A stretch of 62,996 nucleotides of DNA from Pseudomonas viridiflava (GTDB taxonomy: Bacteria > Pseudomonadota > Gammaproteobacteria > Pseudomonadales > Pseudomonadaceae): positions 1-62,996 of the forward strand of contig NZ_UUPU01000009.1 in NCBI RefSeq assembly GCF_900591205.1, given 5' to 3'. The first letter of the stretch is position 1; every line of letters begins with the position of its first letter. Positions 1 to 10,920 of the stretch are shown piece by piece. The notes under the pieces were generated by a model. It did not search any database. It saw nothing but the letters and a program-made list of their open reading frames with translations, and had not been told where the DNA came from. The translations under genes were made by a program, and so were the position numbers.

Positions 1-468
1 GGCTGCTTTGCAGCCCAACGCGGGCAAGCCCGCTCGCCACGTTGGGAGGTTTCAGGCCCATCCCTCGCGCAACCTGGCGAAGGCCGAGTTGTCGTTGCTC
101 TCACAGCAAATGGGCTGTTGTGGCGAGCGGGCTTGCCCGCGTTGGGTTGCGCAGCAGCCCCAAAACCTGGCGCTGAGTTCTTTCAGAAAAATCTCGGTGG
201 TTTTACTGGGGCTGCTTTGCAGCCCAACGCGGGCAAGCCCGCTCGCCACGTTGGGAGGCTTCAGGCCCATCCCTCGCGCACCCTTCCAGCGCCGGGTTGT
301 CGTTGTTTTCACAGCAAATGGGCTGTTGTGGCGAGCGGGCTTGCCCGCGTTGGGTTGCGCAGCAGCCCCAAAACCTGGCGCTGAGTTCTTTCAGAAAAGT
401 CTCGATGGTTTTACTGGGGCTGCTTTGCCGCCCAACGCGGGCAAGCCCGCTCGCCACGTTGGGAGGTT
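1..468. repeat. Tandem array of ~209-bp units, each a REP doublet plus a copy of the adjacent lysR 3' end
   Basis: Units begin at about 1, 210 and 418, each opening with GGCTGCTTTG, so the period is 208-209 bp. Each full unit carries two oppositely oriented REP cores (CGGGCAAGCCCGCTCGCCAC and its complement), seen near 21-40, 120-140, 229-248, 330-350 and 437-457. Between the cores lie a conserved spacer and a stretch starting TTGGGAGG that closely resembles the 3' end of the downstream lysR gene. On the minus strand, fragments such as ESNDNSAF and REGWA echo the LysR C-terminus. No independent gene is supported here. The REP-spacer-REP arrangement fits the REPIN class known from P. fluorescens. 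Confidence 0.85.
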
Positions 469-1368
469 TCAGGCCCATCCTTCGCGCACCGCATGGCGAA
501 TCCCCTCCAGCAACATGGCGAACGCCGGGTTGTCGTTGTTCTCGCGCCAGATCAGGTGCAACTCGCTCTGTGCGCCTTCGCCCAGGTCGATGTCGCGGAA
601 CACCACATTCTTGAACACCACACTGCTGGCGCAGCGCGGCACCAGGGCCAGGCCCATGCCCGCGTTGACCAGCGCCAGGATGGTCAGGGACGACCCCAGC
701 CACTGCACAAACTCCGGCGTGACGCGAGCCGAGCGCAGCAGGCCGGTGAGGAGTTCGTTGAAGGGTGGGTAGGCCGAATGGGCGTACATCAGGAAGGGTT
801 GGGCGTCCAAATCCTGCACGCTGACGGTCTCGGCCGTGGCCAGCCGGTGGCTGCTCGGCACCGCCAGCACGAACGGCTCGCGCACCAGGCATTCGGTGGC
901 ATAACCCGGCTCAAGCAAGGGCGCGCGGACGATACCCAGGTCGATGCGGCGGGCGCGCAGGGCTTCGTATTGCTGGTAGGTATTCATCTCCGACAGGTCG
1001 ATTTTAACGTGGGGCTGCTTGAGTCGGGCCTCGGCGATAACCCTGGGCAGAAACTCATACACCGCGCTGCCGACGAAGCTGATATTGACCGTGCCGATAT
1101 CGCCTTCGGCAAAGCGCCGCGCCGTCACTGCCGCCTGCTGGGCACGCTCCAGCAGGTTCTGGGCCTCGATAAAAAATGCCCGACCGGCAGCGGTGAGGGC
1201 AACGCTGCGCGTGGTGCGTGCGAACAGTTCAACGCCCAAGTGATGTTCCAGCAATTGGATCTGCCGGCTCAGCGGCGGCTGGGTCATGTTCAGCCGTTCG
1301 GCGGCCCGTCGAAAATTCAATTCGGTGGCCACGGTGGTGAAACAGCGCAGTTGAGTCAGCTCGAACAT
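469..1368 (-). CDS. LysR-family transcriptional regulator
   Basis: This is a 299-residue LysR-type regulator of usual length. The N-terminus MFELTQLRCFTTVATELNF leads into the winged helix-turn-helix (about residues 3-62, with RRAAERLNMTQPPLSRQI), followed by a substrate-binding effector domain. The ATG at 1368 is chosen because LysR proteins start just before this helix; the frame stays open upstream but that part is not LysR-like. It is divergent from the sugar-acid transporter and dehydratase genes at 1488-4111, the usual layout for a LysR activator and its target, so control of that pair is inferred. Its last codons abut the repeat array at 1-468, which carries partial copies of this C-terminus. 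Confidence 0.9.
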   Translation of the reverse strand: MFELTQLRCFTTVATELNFRRAAERLNMTQPPLSRQIQLLEHHLGVELFARTTRSVALTAAGRAFFIEAQNLLERAQQAAVTARRFAEGDIGTVNISFVGSAVYEFLPRVIAEARLKQPHVKIDLSEMNTYQQYEALRARRIDLGIVRAPLLEPGYATECLVREPFVLAVPSSHRLATAETVSVQDLDAQPFLMYAHSAYPPFNELLTGLLRSARVTPEFVQWLGSSLTILALVNAGMGLALVPRCASSVVFKNVVFRDIDLGEGAQSELHLIWRENNDNPAFAMLLEGIRHAVREGWA

Positions 1369-1461
1369 TGATCTAATCCAGGTATCAATCGAATGCCAAG
1401 TTAGATTAGACGGGAACAATACTCGGCGTCCATCATCGACCTGCCCCAAAAAAGACAACCT

Positions 1462-1480
1462 AAAAAAAACAACAGTGGGA
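1462..1480 (+). promoter_or_regulatory. A-rich Hfq/Crc-type motif and Shine-Dalgarno of the transporter gene
   Basis: The leader contains AAAAAAAACAACA directly before GTGGGAG and the TTG start at 1488. It matches the AANAANAA pattern bound by Hfq/Crc in Pseudomonas and overlaps the ribosome-binding region. Assignment is by motif only. Confidence 0.45.
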
Positions 1481-1487
1481 GTCACCC

Positions 1488-2840
1488 TTGGACACCTTCC
1501 AGAATCCGCCCGACCCGACCGTGCTCGCCCGTGCGGCCGCCAAGGTCAAGCGTCATGTGCTGCCGTTGTTTGTGGTGATGTTCATCGTCAATTATATCGA
1601 CCGGGTCAATATCGGCTTTGTGCGCAGCCATATGGAGACCGACCTGGGCATCGGCGCGGCGGCCTATGGCCTGGGCGCCGGGTTGTTCTTCATCGGCTAC
1701 GCGATCTTCGAAGTACCCTCCAATCTGTTGTTGCAGCGTTACGGTGCGCGAGCATGGCTGACACGCATCATGTTCACTTGGGGCGCGGCGGCGATGGCCA
1801 TGGCCTTTGTGAAGGGCGAGACCAGCTTCTATATTCTGCGTTTTGTCCTGGGCGCGGCCGAAGCCGGGTTTTTTCCCGGCATCATTTACTACTTTACCCA
1901 GTGGTTGCCGGCCGCCGAGCGCGGCAAGGCGATGGCGATTTTCCTCAGTGGTTCGGCCATCGCCTCGGTAATCTCCGGGCCGGTGTCGGGGGCGTTGCTC
2001 AACGTCAGTGGCTTGAGCCTGCATGGCTGGCAATGGATGTTCCTGATCGAAGGCTTTGCCTCAATCGTGCTCTGCGGGTTTGTGTGGTTCTGGTTGCAGT
2101 CCCATCCCCATCAGGCGAAGTGGCTCAGCGCGCCGGAAAAACACGCGTTGGTAAGTGCCATAGCGCTGGAGCAACAGGCCCGTGAAGCAGCCCAGACCAC
2201 ACGGCCCTCGATGTTCAAGTTGCTGGCCGACAAACAGATCGCGCTGTTCTGCTTTATCTACTTTTCCATCGCCCTGACCATCTACGGCGCGACGTTCTGG
2301 CTGCCCAGCATGATCAAGAAAATGGGCAACCTGGGCGACTTCGAGGTGGGCCTGTTCAATTCGATTCCCTGGTTGATTTCCATCGTCGCGATGTACGGCT
2401 TCGCCGCCCTGGCCAGCAAGTGGAAACACCAGCAGGCATGGGTCGCGCTGATGCTGGTGATCGCCGCCTTCGGCATGTTCATGTCTACCACCGGCGGGCC
2501 GGTATTCGCGTTTGTCGCCATCTGTTTTGCTGCGATTGGTTTCAAGGCGGCCTCGGCGCTGTTCTGGCCGATCCCCCAGGGTTATCTGGATGCGCGAATT
2601 GCTGCGGCGGTGATTGCCTTGATCAATTCGGTCGGCAACCTGGGCGGTTTCGTCGCGCCGACCACTTTCGGATTGCTGGAACAGACCACTGGCTCCATCG
2701 AAGGCGGGTTGTACGGCTTGGCCGCGACGTCGCTGGTGGCGGCGGTGGTGGTGTTTTTTGCCCGGACCACGCCACGCGGCGCTCTGCCGCCGACCCCTCA
2801 TCACGCCTTGCGTCCAGGCCCACAAGGAGCCACCTCTTGA
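1488..2840 (+). CDS. MFS transporter, anion:cation symporter type, probable sugar-acid uptake
   Basis: This 450-residue, 12-helix major facilitator begins with a TTG codon preceded by GGGAG. The early segment PLFVVMFIVNYIDRVNIGFV and the following GYAIFEVPSNLLLQRYGAR are typical of the anion:cation symporter group, which includes glucarate, galactarate and related acid-sugar transporters. It overlaps the next gene, a glucarate-dehydratase-like enolase, by 4 bp (TTGA), so the two are translationally coupled, and a hexarate or similar sugar acid is the natural substrate guess. The divergent LysR gene probably controls it. The exact substrate cannot be read from sequence. Confidence 0.85.
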   Translation: MDTFQNPPDPTVLARAAAKVKRHVLPLFVVMFIVNYIDRVNIGFVRSHMETDLGIGAAAYGLGAGLFFIGYAIFEVPSNLLLQRYGARAWLTRIMFTWGAAAMAMAFVKGETSFYILRFVLGAAEAGFFPGIIYYFTQWLPAAERGKAMAIFLSGSAIASVISGPVSGALLNVSGLSLHGWQWMFLIEGFASIVLCGFVWFWLQSHPHQAKWLSAPEKHALVSAIALEQQAREAAQTTRPSMFKLLADKQIALFCFIYFSIALTIYGATFWLPSMIKKMGNLGDFEVGLFNSIPWLISIVAMYGFAALASKWKHQQAWVALMLVIAAFGMFMSTTGGPVFAFVAICFAAIGFKAASALFWPIPQGYLDARIAAAVIALINSVGNLGGFVAPTTFGLLEQTTGSIEGGLYGLAATSLVAAVVVFFARTTPRGALPPTPHHALRPGPQGATS

Positions 2841-4111
2841 AAATTGTCCGCGTTACCGTCACCCCGATTGCCTTTCGCGACCCGCCGTTGCTCAATGCCA
2901 GTGGTATCCACGAAGCCTTTGCCTTGCGCTCGATCATCGAGGTCGAGAGCGACAGCGGCTACATCGGCCTGGGCGAAAGCTACGGCGATGCGCCGGCGCT
3001 GGCGATCCAGCAACAGGTGCAGCCGCAACTGATCGGCCTCGACCCCTTCGACCTCAACGGCCTGCGCGCTATCGTCCAGGCCACCGTCGCTGCGCATAAA
3101 CCGGCGAGCCTCAGCGGTGCCGAACTGGCACCGGGATCGCATGCCAGTAAGGCAGTGAGCAATGCCTATTCGGCGTTTGAAGTGGCGTTGCTCGACCTGC
3201 AGGCGCACGCGCTGAATGTGCCGCTGGTGGACCTGCTCGGCGGCGCAATCCGCGACAAAATCCCGTTCAGCGCGTACCTGTTTTTCAAGTACGCCGAGCA
3301 CATCGACTCGCCCTATAAGCCCGACAGTTGGGGAGAAGCGCTTAACGAAGAACAGATCGTGGCCCAGGCACGGCGGATGATCGAGACCTACGGCTTCAAA
3401 AGCATCAAGCTCAAGGCCGGCGCCCTGGCGCCGGAGCATGAGGTGGCCTGCATCAAGGCCCTGAAAAACGCCTTCCCCGGTGTCCCGCTGCGCATCGACC
3501 CGAATGGCAACTGGTCCCTGGAAACCGCGATTCGCATGGCTGAACTGCTGGGCGATGACCTGCAGTATTACGAGGACCCGACGCCCGGCCTCGCAGGCAT
3601 GGCCGAGCTGCATAAACGCACCGGCTTGCCTCTGGCGACCAATATGGTGGTCACCGATTTTGATGAGTTCCGCCGCAGCGTGGCGCAGAACAGCGTGCAG
3701 ATCGTGCTCGCCGACCACCACTACTGGGGTGGCCTGCGCGACACCCAGGTGTTGGCGAAGATGTGCCAGACCTTTGGCCTGGGCGTGTCGATGCATTCCA
3801 ACTCACACCTGGGCATCAGCCTGATGTCCATGGCCCATGTGGCCGCCTCGGTGCCGAATCTCGATTACGCCTGCGACACCCATTACCCCTGGCAGGAGCC
3901 GGACGAAGAGGTGATCAAGGGCGGCAAGCTGCCGATTGTCGATGGTTGCGTGAAAATCACCCGCGCCCCAGGGCTGGGCCTGGAGCTGGACCATGACCAG
4001 TTGGGCAAGCTGCATGACCAGTACCTGAGCTGCGGCATTCGCCAGCGCGATGACGTGAAACAGATGCAGCGCTATCAACCGGAGTGGAAGGCTGTAAAAC
4101 CGCGTTTCTGA
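2837..4111 (+). CDS. Glucarate-dehydratase-like enolase-superfamily enzyme
   Basis: The 424-residue product is a mandelate-racemase/enolase-superfamily dehydratase of the glucarate dehydratase branch. Family landmarks are present: the K191-x-K193 acid/base pair in SIKLKAG, metal ligands D221 (RIDPNGNW), E246 (YYEDPTPG) and N269 (ATNMVV), D293 in ADHHYWGG, and H320 in SMHSNSHLG. Family members dehydrate an acid sugar to a keto-deoxy acid. The TTG start at 2837 overlaps the transporter stop and follows AAGGAG; no start upstream would avoid running deep into the transporter gene. At 424 residues it is somewhat shorter than the usual GudD of about 450, so a different acid sugar is possible. Confidence 0.88.
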   Translation: MKIVRVTVTPIAFRDPPLLNASGIHEAFALRSIIEVESDSGYIGLGESYGDAPALAIQQQVQPQLIGLDPFDLNGLRAIVQATVAAHKPASLSGAELAPGSHASKAVSNAYSAFEVALLDLQAHALNVPLVDLLGGAIRDKIPFSAYLFFKYAEHIDSPYKPDSWGEALNEEQIVAQARRMIETYGFKSIKLKAGALAPEHEVACIKALKNAFPGVPLRIDPNGNWSLETAIRMAELLGDDLQYYEDPTPGLAGMAELHKRTGLPLATNMVVTDFDEFRRSVAQNSVQIVLADHHYWGGLRDTQVLAKMCQTFGLGVSMHSNSHLGISLMSMAHVAASVPNLDYACDTHYPWQEPDEEVIKGGKLPIVDGCVKITRAPGLGLELDHDQLGKLHDQYLSCGIRQRDDVKQMQRYQPEWKAVKPRF

Positions 4112-4130
4112 AGCGGGTCGCTTCGCTTGG

Positions 4131-4161
4131 CCCGGTGACGTGCGTCACCGGGCTTTTTTTT
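4131..4161 (+). terminator. Rho-independent terminator
   Basis: A perfect 10-bp stem, CCCGGTGACG / CGTCACCGGG, with a TG loop is followed by eight T residues. It lies 20 bp after the dehydratase stop and faces the end of the convergent acyl-CoA synthetase gene. Confidence 0.93.
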
Positions 4162-4170
4162 GCCCCTGGG

Positions 4171-5853
4171 TTACGTAAAGTCTTCCTCGAAATGCTCCTG
4201 CTCACCCCGCGTGTCACTCTGGCGCCGCACCACTTCCATCTGCCGCAACTCCACTCGGCGGATTTTCCCGGAGATGGTCTTGGGCAGTTCACTCACAAAC
4301 TCAATCCGCCGTACGCGCTTGTACGGCGCCAGGTGCTCACGGGCGAACTCGAGGATGTGCCGCGCCAGCTCGGCGCTGCCGGGGGCGTCGTGGGCCAGGA
4401 TCAGGAAGGCTTTCGGCACTGCCAGGCGCAGTGGGTCCGGGCTGGGCACCACGGCCACTTCCATCACGGCCGGGTGTTCGATCAGCGCGCTTTCCAGTTC
4501 GAAGGGGCTGATGCGGTAGTCGGAAGCTTTGAACACATCGTCGGCGCGGCCGACAAAGGTGATGTAGCCCTCGGCGTCGATCTGCGCGGTGTCGCCGGTG
4601 CGGTAGTAGCCGTTACGCATGACCTCGGCGGTTTTTTCCGGGCTGTCTTCGTAGCAGAGCATCAGGCCGAGCGGGCGTACGTCCAGGGGCAGGGCGACTT
4701 CGCCTTCGGTGCCTGGCACGCCGTCGGCGTCAAGCAGGGCCACTTGATAACCGGGCAATGGGCGGCCCATGGAGCCCGGTTTGAGCTGTTGGCCTGGCGT
4801 GTTGCCGACCAGCGCGGTGGTCTCCGACTGGCCGAAGCCATCACGCAGCGGCAAGCCCCAGGCTTGCTGGACCTGCTCGATGATTTCCGGGTTCAGCGGC
4901 TCACCGGCGCCGACCAGCTCGCGCAGGTTCAGGCGGCTTTTGTAGCTGGCCAGATCCTCTTGAATCAACATGCGCCACACGGTGGGCGGGGCGCATAGGC
5001 TGGTCACGCGGTATTTTTCCAGGGCGCCGAGCAAGGCCGGTGCACTGAACCGTGCCACATTATGGATAAAGATGCAGGCGCCGGCATTCCACGGCGCGAA
5101 GAGGCAGCTCCAGGCATGCTTGGCCCAGCCCGGAGACGAGATATTGAGGTGCAGGTCGCCCGGCTGCAGGCCGATCCAGTACATGGTCGACAAGTGGCCG
5201 ACCGGGTAGCTTTGGTGGCTGTGCAGCACCATCTTGGGTTTTGAGGTGGTGCCGGAGGTGAAATACAGCAGCATCGGGTCGGTGGCCAGGGTGCGGCCTT
5301 CGGCCTCGAAATCCTCGGGATACTCGCAGGCCGCGCTGTGTGCGACCCAGCCTGCGGGGGGCGAGCCGACGCAGATGCGGCTGCAGCCATCGCCCAGCCC
5401 GGCGAACTTGCCGACATGCGCCTCGCCGACCACCAAGTGGCGCACCTGCCCGCGCTCGATGCGGTCGCGCAAATCATCCGGGTTCAGCAGGGCCGTGGCG
5501 GGGATCACCACGGCGCCGAGCTTGAAGGCGGCGAGCATGGTTTCCCACAGCGCCACATCGTTGCCAAGCATCAGCAGCACGCGTTCGCCACGGCGTACGC
5601 CGAGGGCGCGCAGGTGGTTGGCCACCTGGTTGGAGCGCGCCGCCAGTTGCTGGAAACTGTAGCGTTGCTCGCTGCCGTCCTCTTCGACGATCCACAACGC
5701 CGTGGCCGGGTTGCCTTCGGCCATCGCGTCGAAGAAGTCCAGGGCCCAGTTGAACTCGCCCAGTTGCGGCCAGCGAAAGTCGCGCACGGCGGTGGCGTAG
5801 TCGCTGCGGTGTGCGAGCAGAAAATCCCGAGCGGCCAGGAAGGGCTGGGTCAT
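4171..5853 (-). CDS. Acyl-CoA synthetase (AMP-forming, medium-chain/aromatic type)
   Basis: The 560-residue product is an adenylate-forming acid:CoA ligase. The ATP-binding loop TSGTTSKPK is at about residues 199-207, followed by the aromatic/ATP motif DGFGQSETT, the hinge region YRTGD and FVGRADDVFKASDYRI, and the C-terminal catalytic-lysine motif PKTISGKIRR. It activates a fatty or aryl acid to its CoA thioester; the ISPFELES segment is common in medium-chain (ACSM-like) enzymes. It stands alone, convergent with the dehydratase operon. Its leader has ACAACAATAA just upstream of AAGGA (5869-5878 on this strand), an Hfq/Crc-like site. The substrate is not determined. Confidence 0.88.
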   Translation of the reverse strand: MTQPFLAARDFLLAHRSDYATAVRDFRWPQLGEFNWALDFFDAMAEGNPATALWIVEEDGSEQRYSFQQLAARSNQVANHLRALGVRRGERVLLMLGNDVALWETMLAAFKLGAVVIPATALLNPDDLRDRIERGQVRHLVVGEAHVGKFAGLGDGCSRICVGSPPAGWVAHSAACEYPEDFEAEGRTLATDPMLLYFTSGTTSKPKMVLHSHQSYPVGHLSTMYWIGLQPGDLHLNISSPGWAKHAWSCLFAPWNAGACIFIHNVARFSAPALLGALEKYRVTSLCAPPTVWRMLIQEDLASYKSRLNLRELVGAGEPLNPEIIEQVQQAWGLPLRDGFGQSETTALVGNTPGQQLKPGSMGRPLPGYQVALLDADGVPGTEGEVALPLDVRPLGLMLCYEDSPEKTAEVMRNGYYRTGDTAQIDAEGYITFVGRADDVFKASDYRISPFELESALIEHPAVMEVAVVPSPDPLRLAVPKAFLILAHDAPGSAELARHILEFAREHLAPYKRVRRIEFVSELPKTISGKIRRVELRQMEVVRRQSDTRGEQEHFEEDFT

Positions 5854-6120
5854 GGTCGGTGTCCTTGATTATTGTTGTAGGGACTGACCTGCGGTTCAAC
5901 CGGCAGGCTGAACCGAGTATAGGCACGCATAAATTCAGAGATGAACGCTCAAAAACACCGGTGCGTTGTGCAAAAAAGTCATGCTCAGTATTTCCAGCTG
6001 ACCGATGCGGTGAGGTTGCAGGGTGCACCGCAGTGGGGGAACCTGCGGCGGATTATCAGGGGGGGGGCCGTGGTTTTCGCTGCACTGCAGGGCTTGATCG
6101 AGATTGACGGATAATACGCA
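5854..6120. other. Intergenic region between divergent operons
   Basis: No gene is seen between the acyl-CoA synthetase start and the D-arginine binding-protein promoter. It holds the synthetase leader, a run of nine G residues at 6059-6067, and a promoter-like TTGATC...ATAAT stretch near 6093-6115 that should serve the binding-protein gene. Confidence 0.5.
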
Positions 6121-6140
6121 AAAGTCCAGTATGGAATTAT
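6121..6140. promoter_or_regulatory. Predicted DauR operator upstream of the binding-protein gene
   Basis: AAAGTCCAGTATGGAATTAT contains the near-palindrome GTCCA-GTA-TGGAA. The same half-sites occur as a perfect palindrome in front of dauB (9915-9927). DauR is encoded between the two promoters, so it is the likely binder. This is inference from the shared motif and the known D-arginine regulon of P. aeruginosa. Confidence 0.6.
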
Positions 6141-6209
6141 AAGTACAAAATCCTTGCTGCATTTTTCTTCGCTCTTGCCTAAACCAACAACAACTTGCGA
6201 GACACGACC

Positions 6210-6986
6210 ATGAAGAAACTCCCCCTCATCACCGCCTTGGCCTTGGGCCTGATCGCCTCCGGCCACGTGCTGGCCGCCGAGAAAACCCTGCGCATCGGCA
6301 TCGAAGCGGCGTACCCGCCGTTTGCGTCCAAGACCGAGGAGGGCAAGATCGTCGGCTTCGACTACGACATCGGCAATGCGCTGTGCGCGCAGATGAAAGT
6401 CAAATGCGTGTGGGTCGAAGGTGAGTTCGATGGTCTGATTCCTTCACTCAAGGTGAAGAAAATCGACATGGCCTTGTCGTCCATGACCATCAACGAAGAC
6501 CGCAAGAAGTCGGTGGATTTCACCCACAAGTACTACTTCACCTCATCACGCCTGGTGATGAAGGACGGCGCGGTGGTGGACGACCAGTACGCCAGCCTCA
6601 AGGGCAAGACGGTGGGCGTGCAGCGCGCCACCACCACTGACCGTTATGCCACCGAGGTGTTTGAACCCAAGGGCATTACCGTCAAGCGCTACAGCAATAA
6701 CGAAGAGATCTACATGGACTTGGCGGCAGGGCGTCTGGGTGCGATTTTTGCCGACACCATCCCCTTGAATGACTTCCTGCAAATGCCACGCGGCAAGGGC
6801 TACGCCTTTGTCGGCCCGGAACTCAAAGACCCGAAATACGTGGGCGAGGGCGCCGGGATCGCGGTGCGCAAGGGCAATAGCGAGCTGGTCAGCGAACTCA
6901 ACAATGCTATTGACGGCATTCGTGCGAGTGGTGAGTATCAGAAGATTTCGCAGCAGTACTTCAAATCCGATATCTACGGCGATTGA
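6210..6986 (+). CDS. Periplasmic basic-amino-acid binding protein of an ABC transporter
   Basis: The 258-residue protein has a signal peptide ([23 protein letters not shown], cut near residue 23) and the solute-binding fold of the polar amino acid family: [23 protein letters not shown], and the MALSSMTI and [11 protein letters not shown] segments typical of lysine/arginine/ornithine binders. The ATG at 6210 follows a purine-rich GCGAGA; an AACCAACAACAAC stretch at 6182-6194 fits the Hfq/Crc motif. No permease or ATPase is adjacent. It is convergent with dauR, and P. aeruginosa has a similar orphan binding protein (PA3865) beside dauBAR, so D- or L-arginine delivery is inferred. Confidence 0.9.
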   Translation: MKKLPLITALALGLIASGHVLAAEKTLRIGIEAAYPPFASKTEEGKIVGFDYDIGNALCAQMKVKCVWVEGEFDGLIPSLKVKKIDMALSSMTINEDRKKSVDFTHKYYFTSSRLVMKDGAVVDDQYASLKGKTVGVQRATTTDRYATEVFEPKGITVKRYSNNEEIYMDLAAGRLGAIFADTIPLNDFLQMPRGKGYAFVGPELKDPKYVGEGAGIAVRKGNSELVSELNNAIDGIRASGEYQKISQQYFKSDIYGD

Positions 6987-7042
6987 GCGACATACACGGG
7001 CAAAATATGCCCTCGGCATATTGAGGATCTGTGCGGGATTGT

Positions 7043-7175
7043 TGTGGTGAGCGGGCTTGCCCGCGTTCGGCCGCGCAGCGGCCCCAACATCAGGCGCTGA
7101 GTGCTTTCAGGAAAAACATCAGTGCCTTTACTGGGGCTGCTTCGCAGCCCAACGCGGGCAAGCCCGCTCGCCACA
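7043..7175. repeat. REP doublet (REPIN)
   Basis: Two inverted REP cores, GAGCGGGCTTGCCCGCG near 7048 and CGCGGGCAAGCCCGCTCGCC near 7153, flank a spacer whose ends pair (GGCCCCAAC... with ...GGGGCTGC). The spacer resembles that in the 1-468 array (CTGAGT-CTTTCAG). It sits between the convergent binding-protein and dauR genes. Confidence 0.85.
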
Positions 7176-7199
7176 TTGGATTTTCGCTGGGCTGGCTCA

Positions 7200-7825
7200 T
7201 CAGCCCTTCAACTCCTTCAAATGCTTGTACACCGTCGCCCGCCCCATGCCCAACACATTGGCCACATAGTTGGAGGCGCTCTTGCCCTTGAACGCGCCTT
7301 CGGCATGCAGCGCCAGCACCAGCTCACGCTTGTGATCACGGGTCAGCAGGTTGAGGCTCAGCTGGCGCTCGCGCATCCAGGCATGCAAAAAGGTATTGAT
7401 GCGCTCCTGCCAGTCATCGCGAAACAGCGAGTCCGGCTGGGGGATCAGCTTGCTTGGTGAGAGGAACAGGTCCAGCGCCGCCTTGGCGTTTTCGAACAGT
7501 GAGATATTCAGGTTGATGCACAGCACCGCCAGGGGGCGATCTTGGGTGTCGCGCAGTACGGTGCTCAGGCTGCGGATTTTCTGGCCGTCCCAATTGAGTT
7601 TTTCGTACGGGCCGATATTCACTTCGCTGACGTCATCACTGAACATGTCCTCCAGCGCCGAGTCATCGCCAATGCTGCGCTTGGACAGATTATTGGCGAT
7701 GTAATCGACTTTTTGCGTGCGCAGATCATGCAGCACCACTTCGGCGTGGGGAAAGAACAGCGTGGCGATTGCATCGCTGATCGCGCGGAAATTCTGCATG
7801 ACGTTGTTGTGTTCAGCGGTGTTCA

Positions 7826-7826
<1 letters not shown>
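7200..7826 (-). CDS. dauR: D-arginine utilisation regulator DauR
   Basis: The 208-residue protein combines an N-terminal YheO-like PAS domain (about residues 10-120, with FFPHAEVVLHDL and LAVLCINLN) with a C-terminal helix-turn-helix (KSASNYVANVLGMGRATVYKHL, about 180-201). This matches the DauR family, which controls D-arginine catabolism in P. aeruginosa. The ATG at 7826 overlaps the dauA stop by one base (TGATG), showing translational coupling in a dauB-dauA-dauR operon. It likely binds the shared GTCCAT-ATGGAC palindromes before dauB and before the binding-protein gene. It ends beside a REP doublet. Confidence 0.88.
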
Positions 7827-9888
<2,062 letters not shown>

Positions 9889-9904
9889 GGAAAACTCCCG
9901 AACT

Positions 9905-9936
9905 AAACTAATTTGTCCATTATGGACTTTTAGTTT
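9905..9936. promoter_or_regulatory. Predicted DauR operator at the dauBAR promoter
   Basis: A perfect 13-bp palindrome GTCCAT-T-ATGGAC (9915-9927) is nested inside a second inverted pair, AAACTA (9905-9910) and TAGTTT (9931-9936). It lies 17-48 bp before the dauB start, where a bound regulator would block transcription. A degenerate copy is at 6121-6140. Confidence 0.65.
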
Positions 9937-10094
9937 AAATGGGCAACCATCGCGAAAGGATAACTGCGTGCCAATCAGGTCTTGTTGCGCAGTGTAAAGC
10001 GAACGTTGTGCGTCCAGCACACTGAGATAACTGTCGATCCCCTGGACACATTTCTCGCAGGGTATGCGCTGAGGCCCGACAGCGTCGTGCGCAC

Positions 10095-10835
10095 TTAGCC
10101 GGCCTTGCTGGCCTGCAGCGCGTGGTCCAGGCCGACGATGATCAGCTTGAGACCAAAGTGGAATTCATCCGTGATGGAAATATCCGACAAGTGCGGTGCG
10201 ATTTGCACGGTTGCCGGGTATTTGCTCGGGGCCAACTGTTCAAAGAAGTCTCCGAGCTCAGCACTCGCGTTGTGTGAGTGCTGCCCGGCGGGGCTGAGCT
10301 GCCCGGCGAACCCGACCACATAGTGAGCAATGGTCGTGTAGGCGGAAGCTGCCAGTGGCGGCGTGAAACCGGCTTTCAAAAACATCCCCAGCACACGCTC
10401 GCGAAGCTCCAGCCCGTTTGGTCCCAGAGGAATTTGCGTCGCCAGCAGCGGGACGATGTTCGGGTGCGCACTCAACTGCTGGTAAAACCGACTCATGCTC
10501 AGCGCACACGCGTCCTGCCAGGCCAAGCCCGCGTAGTCAGTTTCATCGCTCAACAGCCCGCCCAGAAACCTGTCCGCCGCGTAGGCAAAAATCTCGTCCT
10601 TGCTCTGGAAATGCCGATAGAGCGTCGCCGTGCCGGACCCCAGGCTGTCTGCCAGCATGCGCATGTTGAACGCCTGAAACCCCACTGACTCAAGGACTTC
10701 CAGCGCCGTGGCGATGATCTTGTCGAAGGAGAGGGACGGGCGCCCGCGTGCGCCGGCTTTTTGCTCACGCACAGGTTGGTTGCGCCACCACTGAGGGCTT
10801 CCTGGGGGCATTGGGTTTTGTTCGTTTATGTTCAT
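10095..10835 (-). CDS. TetR-family transcriptional regulator
   Basis: The 246-residue protein has an N-terminal TetR helix-turn-helix (about residues 37-80: KIIATALEVLESVGF, then SLGSGTATLYRHFQSKDEI) and an all-helical ligand domain. It is divergent from the hydrolase/hydroxylase operon starting at 11027. A perfect palindrome (10943-10957) overlaps the predicted promoter of that operon and is the obvious operator. It probably represses the operon until a pathway compound binds; the ligand is unknown. Confidence 0.88.
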   Translation of the reverse strand: MNINEQNPMPPGSPQWWRNQPVREQKAGARGRPSLSFDKIIATALEVLESVGFQAFNMRMLADSLGSGTATLYRHFQSKDEIFAYAADRFLGGLLSDETDYAGLAWQDACALSMSRFYQQLSAHPNIVPLLATQIPLGPNGLELRERVLGMFLKAGFTPPLAASAYTTIAHYVVGFAGQLSPAGQHSHNASAELGDFFEQLAPSKYPATVQIAPHLSDISITDEFHFGLKLIIVGLDHALQASKAG

Positions 10836-10920
10836 CGGCTGATCATGCTGTTCGGTTGACGGGACTTATAAACCGTTTGGTCATTAAGTGTCGAATGGTT
10901 CGCCTCTGGAAAAACGCCAG

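Noticed and set aside
1..468. CRISPR array
   Set aside because: Repeats are long, partly inverted and spaced about 100 bp, with related rather than unique spacers, and no cas gene is present. They are REP elements.
8..772. A protein gene running through the repeat array
   Set aside because: The reading frame merely repeats the REP units (ASPLATLGGFRPI and similar) and runs antisense into lysR.
2420..2836. N-terminal extension of the dehydratase frame, or a fusion with the transporter
   Set aside because: The extension is out of frame with the real transporter, has no domain and ends exactly at the TTG preceded by AAGGAG that gives a normal enzyme.
6059..6067. Run of nine G residues as a phase-variable tract
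   Set aside because: It is outside any coding region and more than 50 bp from the predicted promoter elements of the binding-protein gene, so no switching role can be supported.
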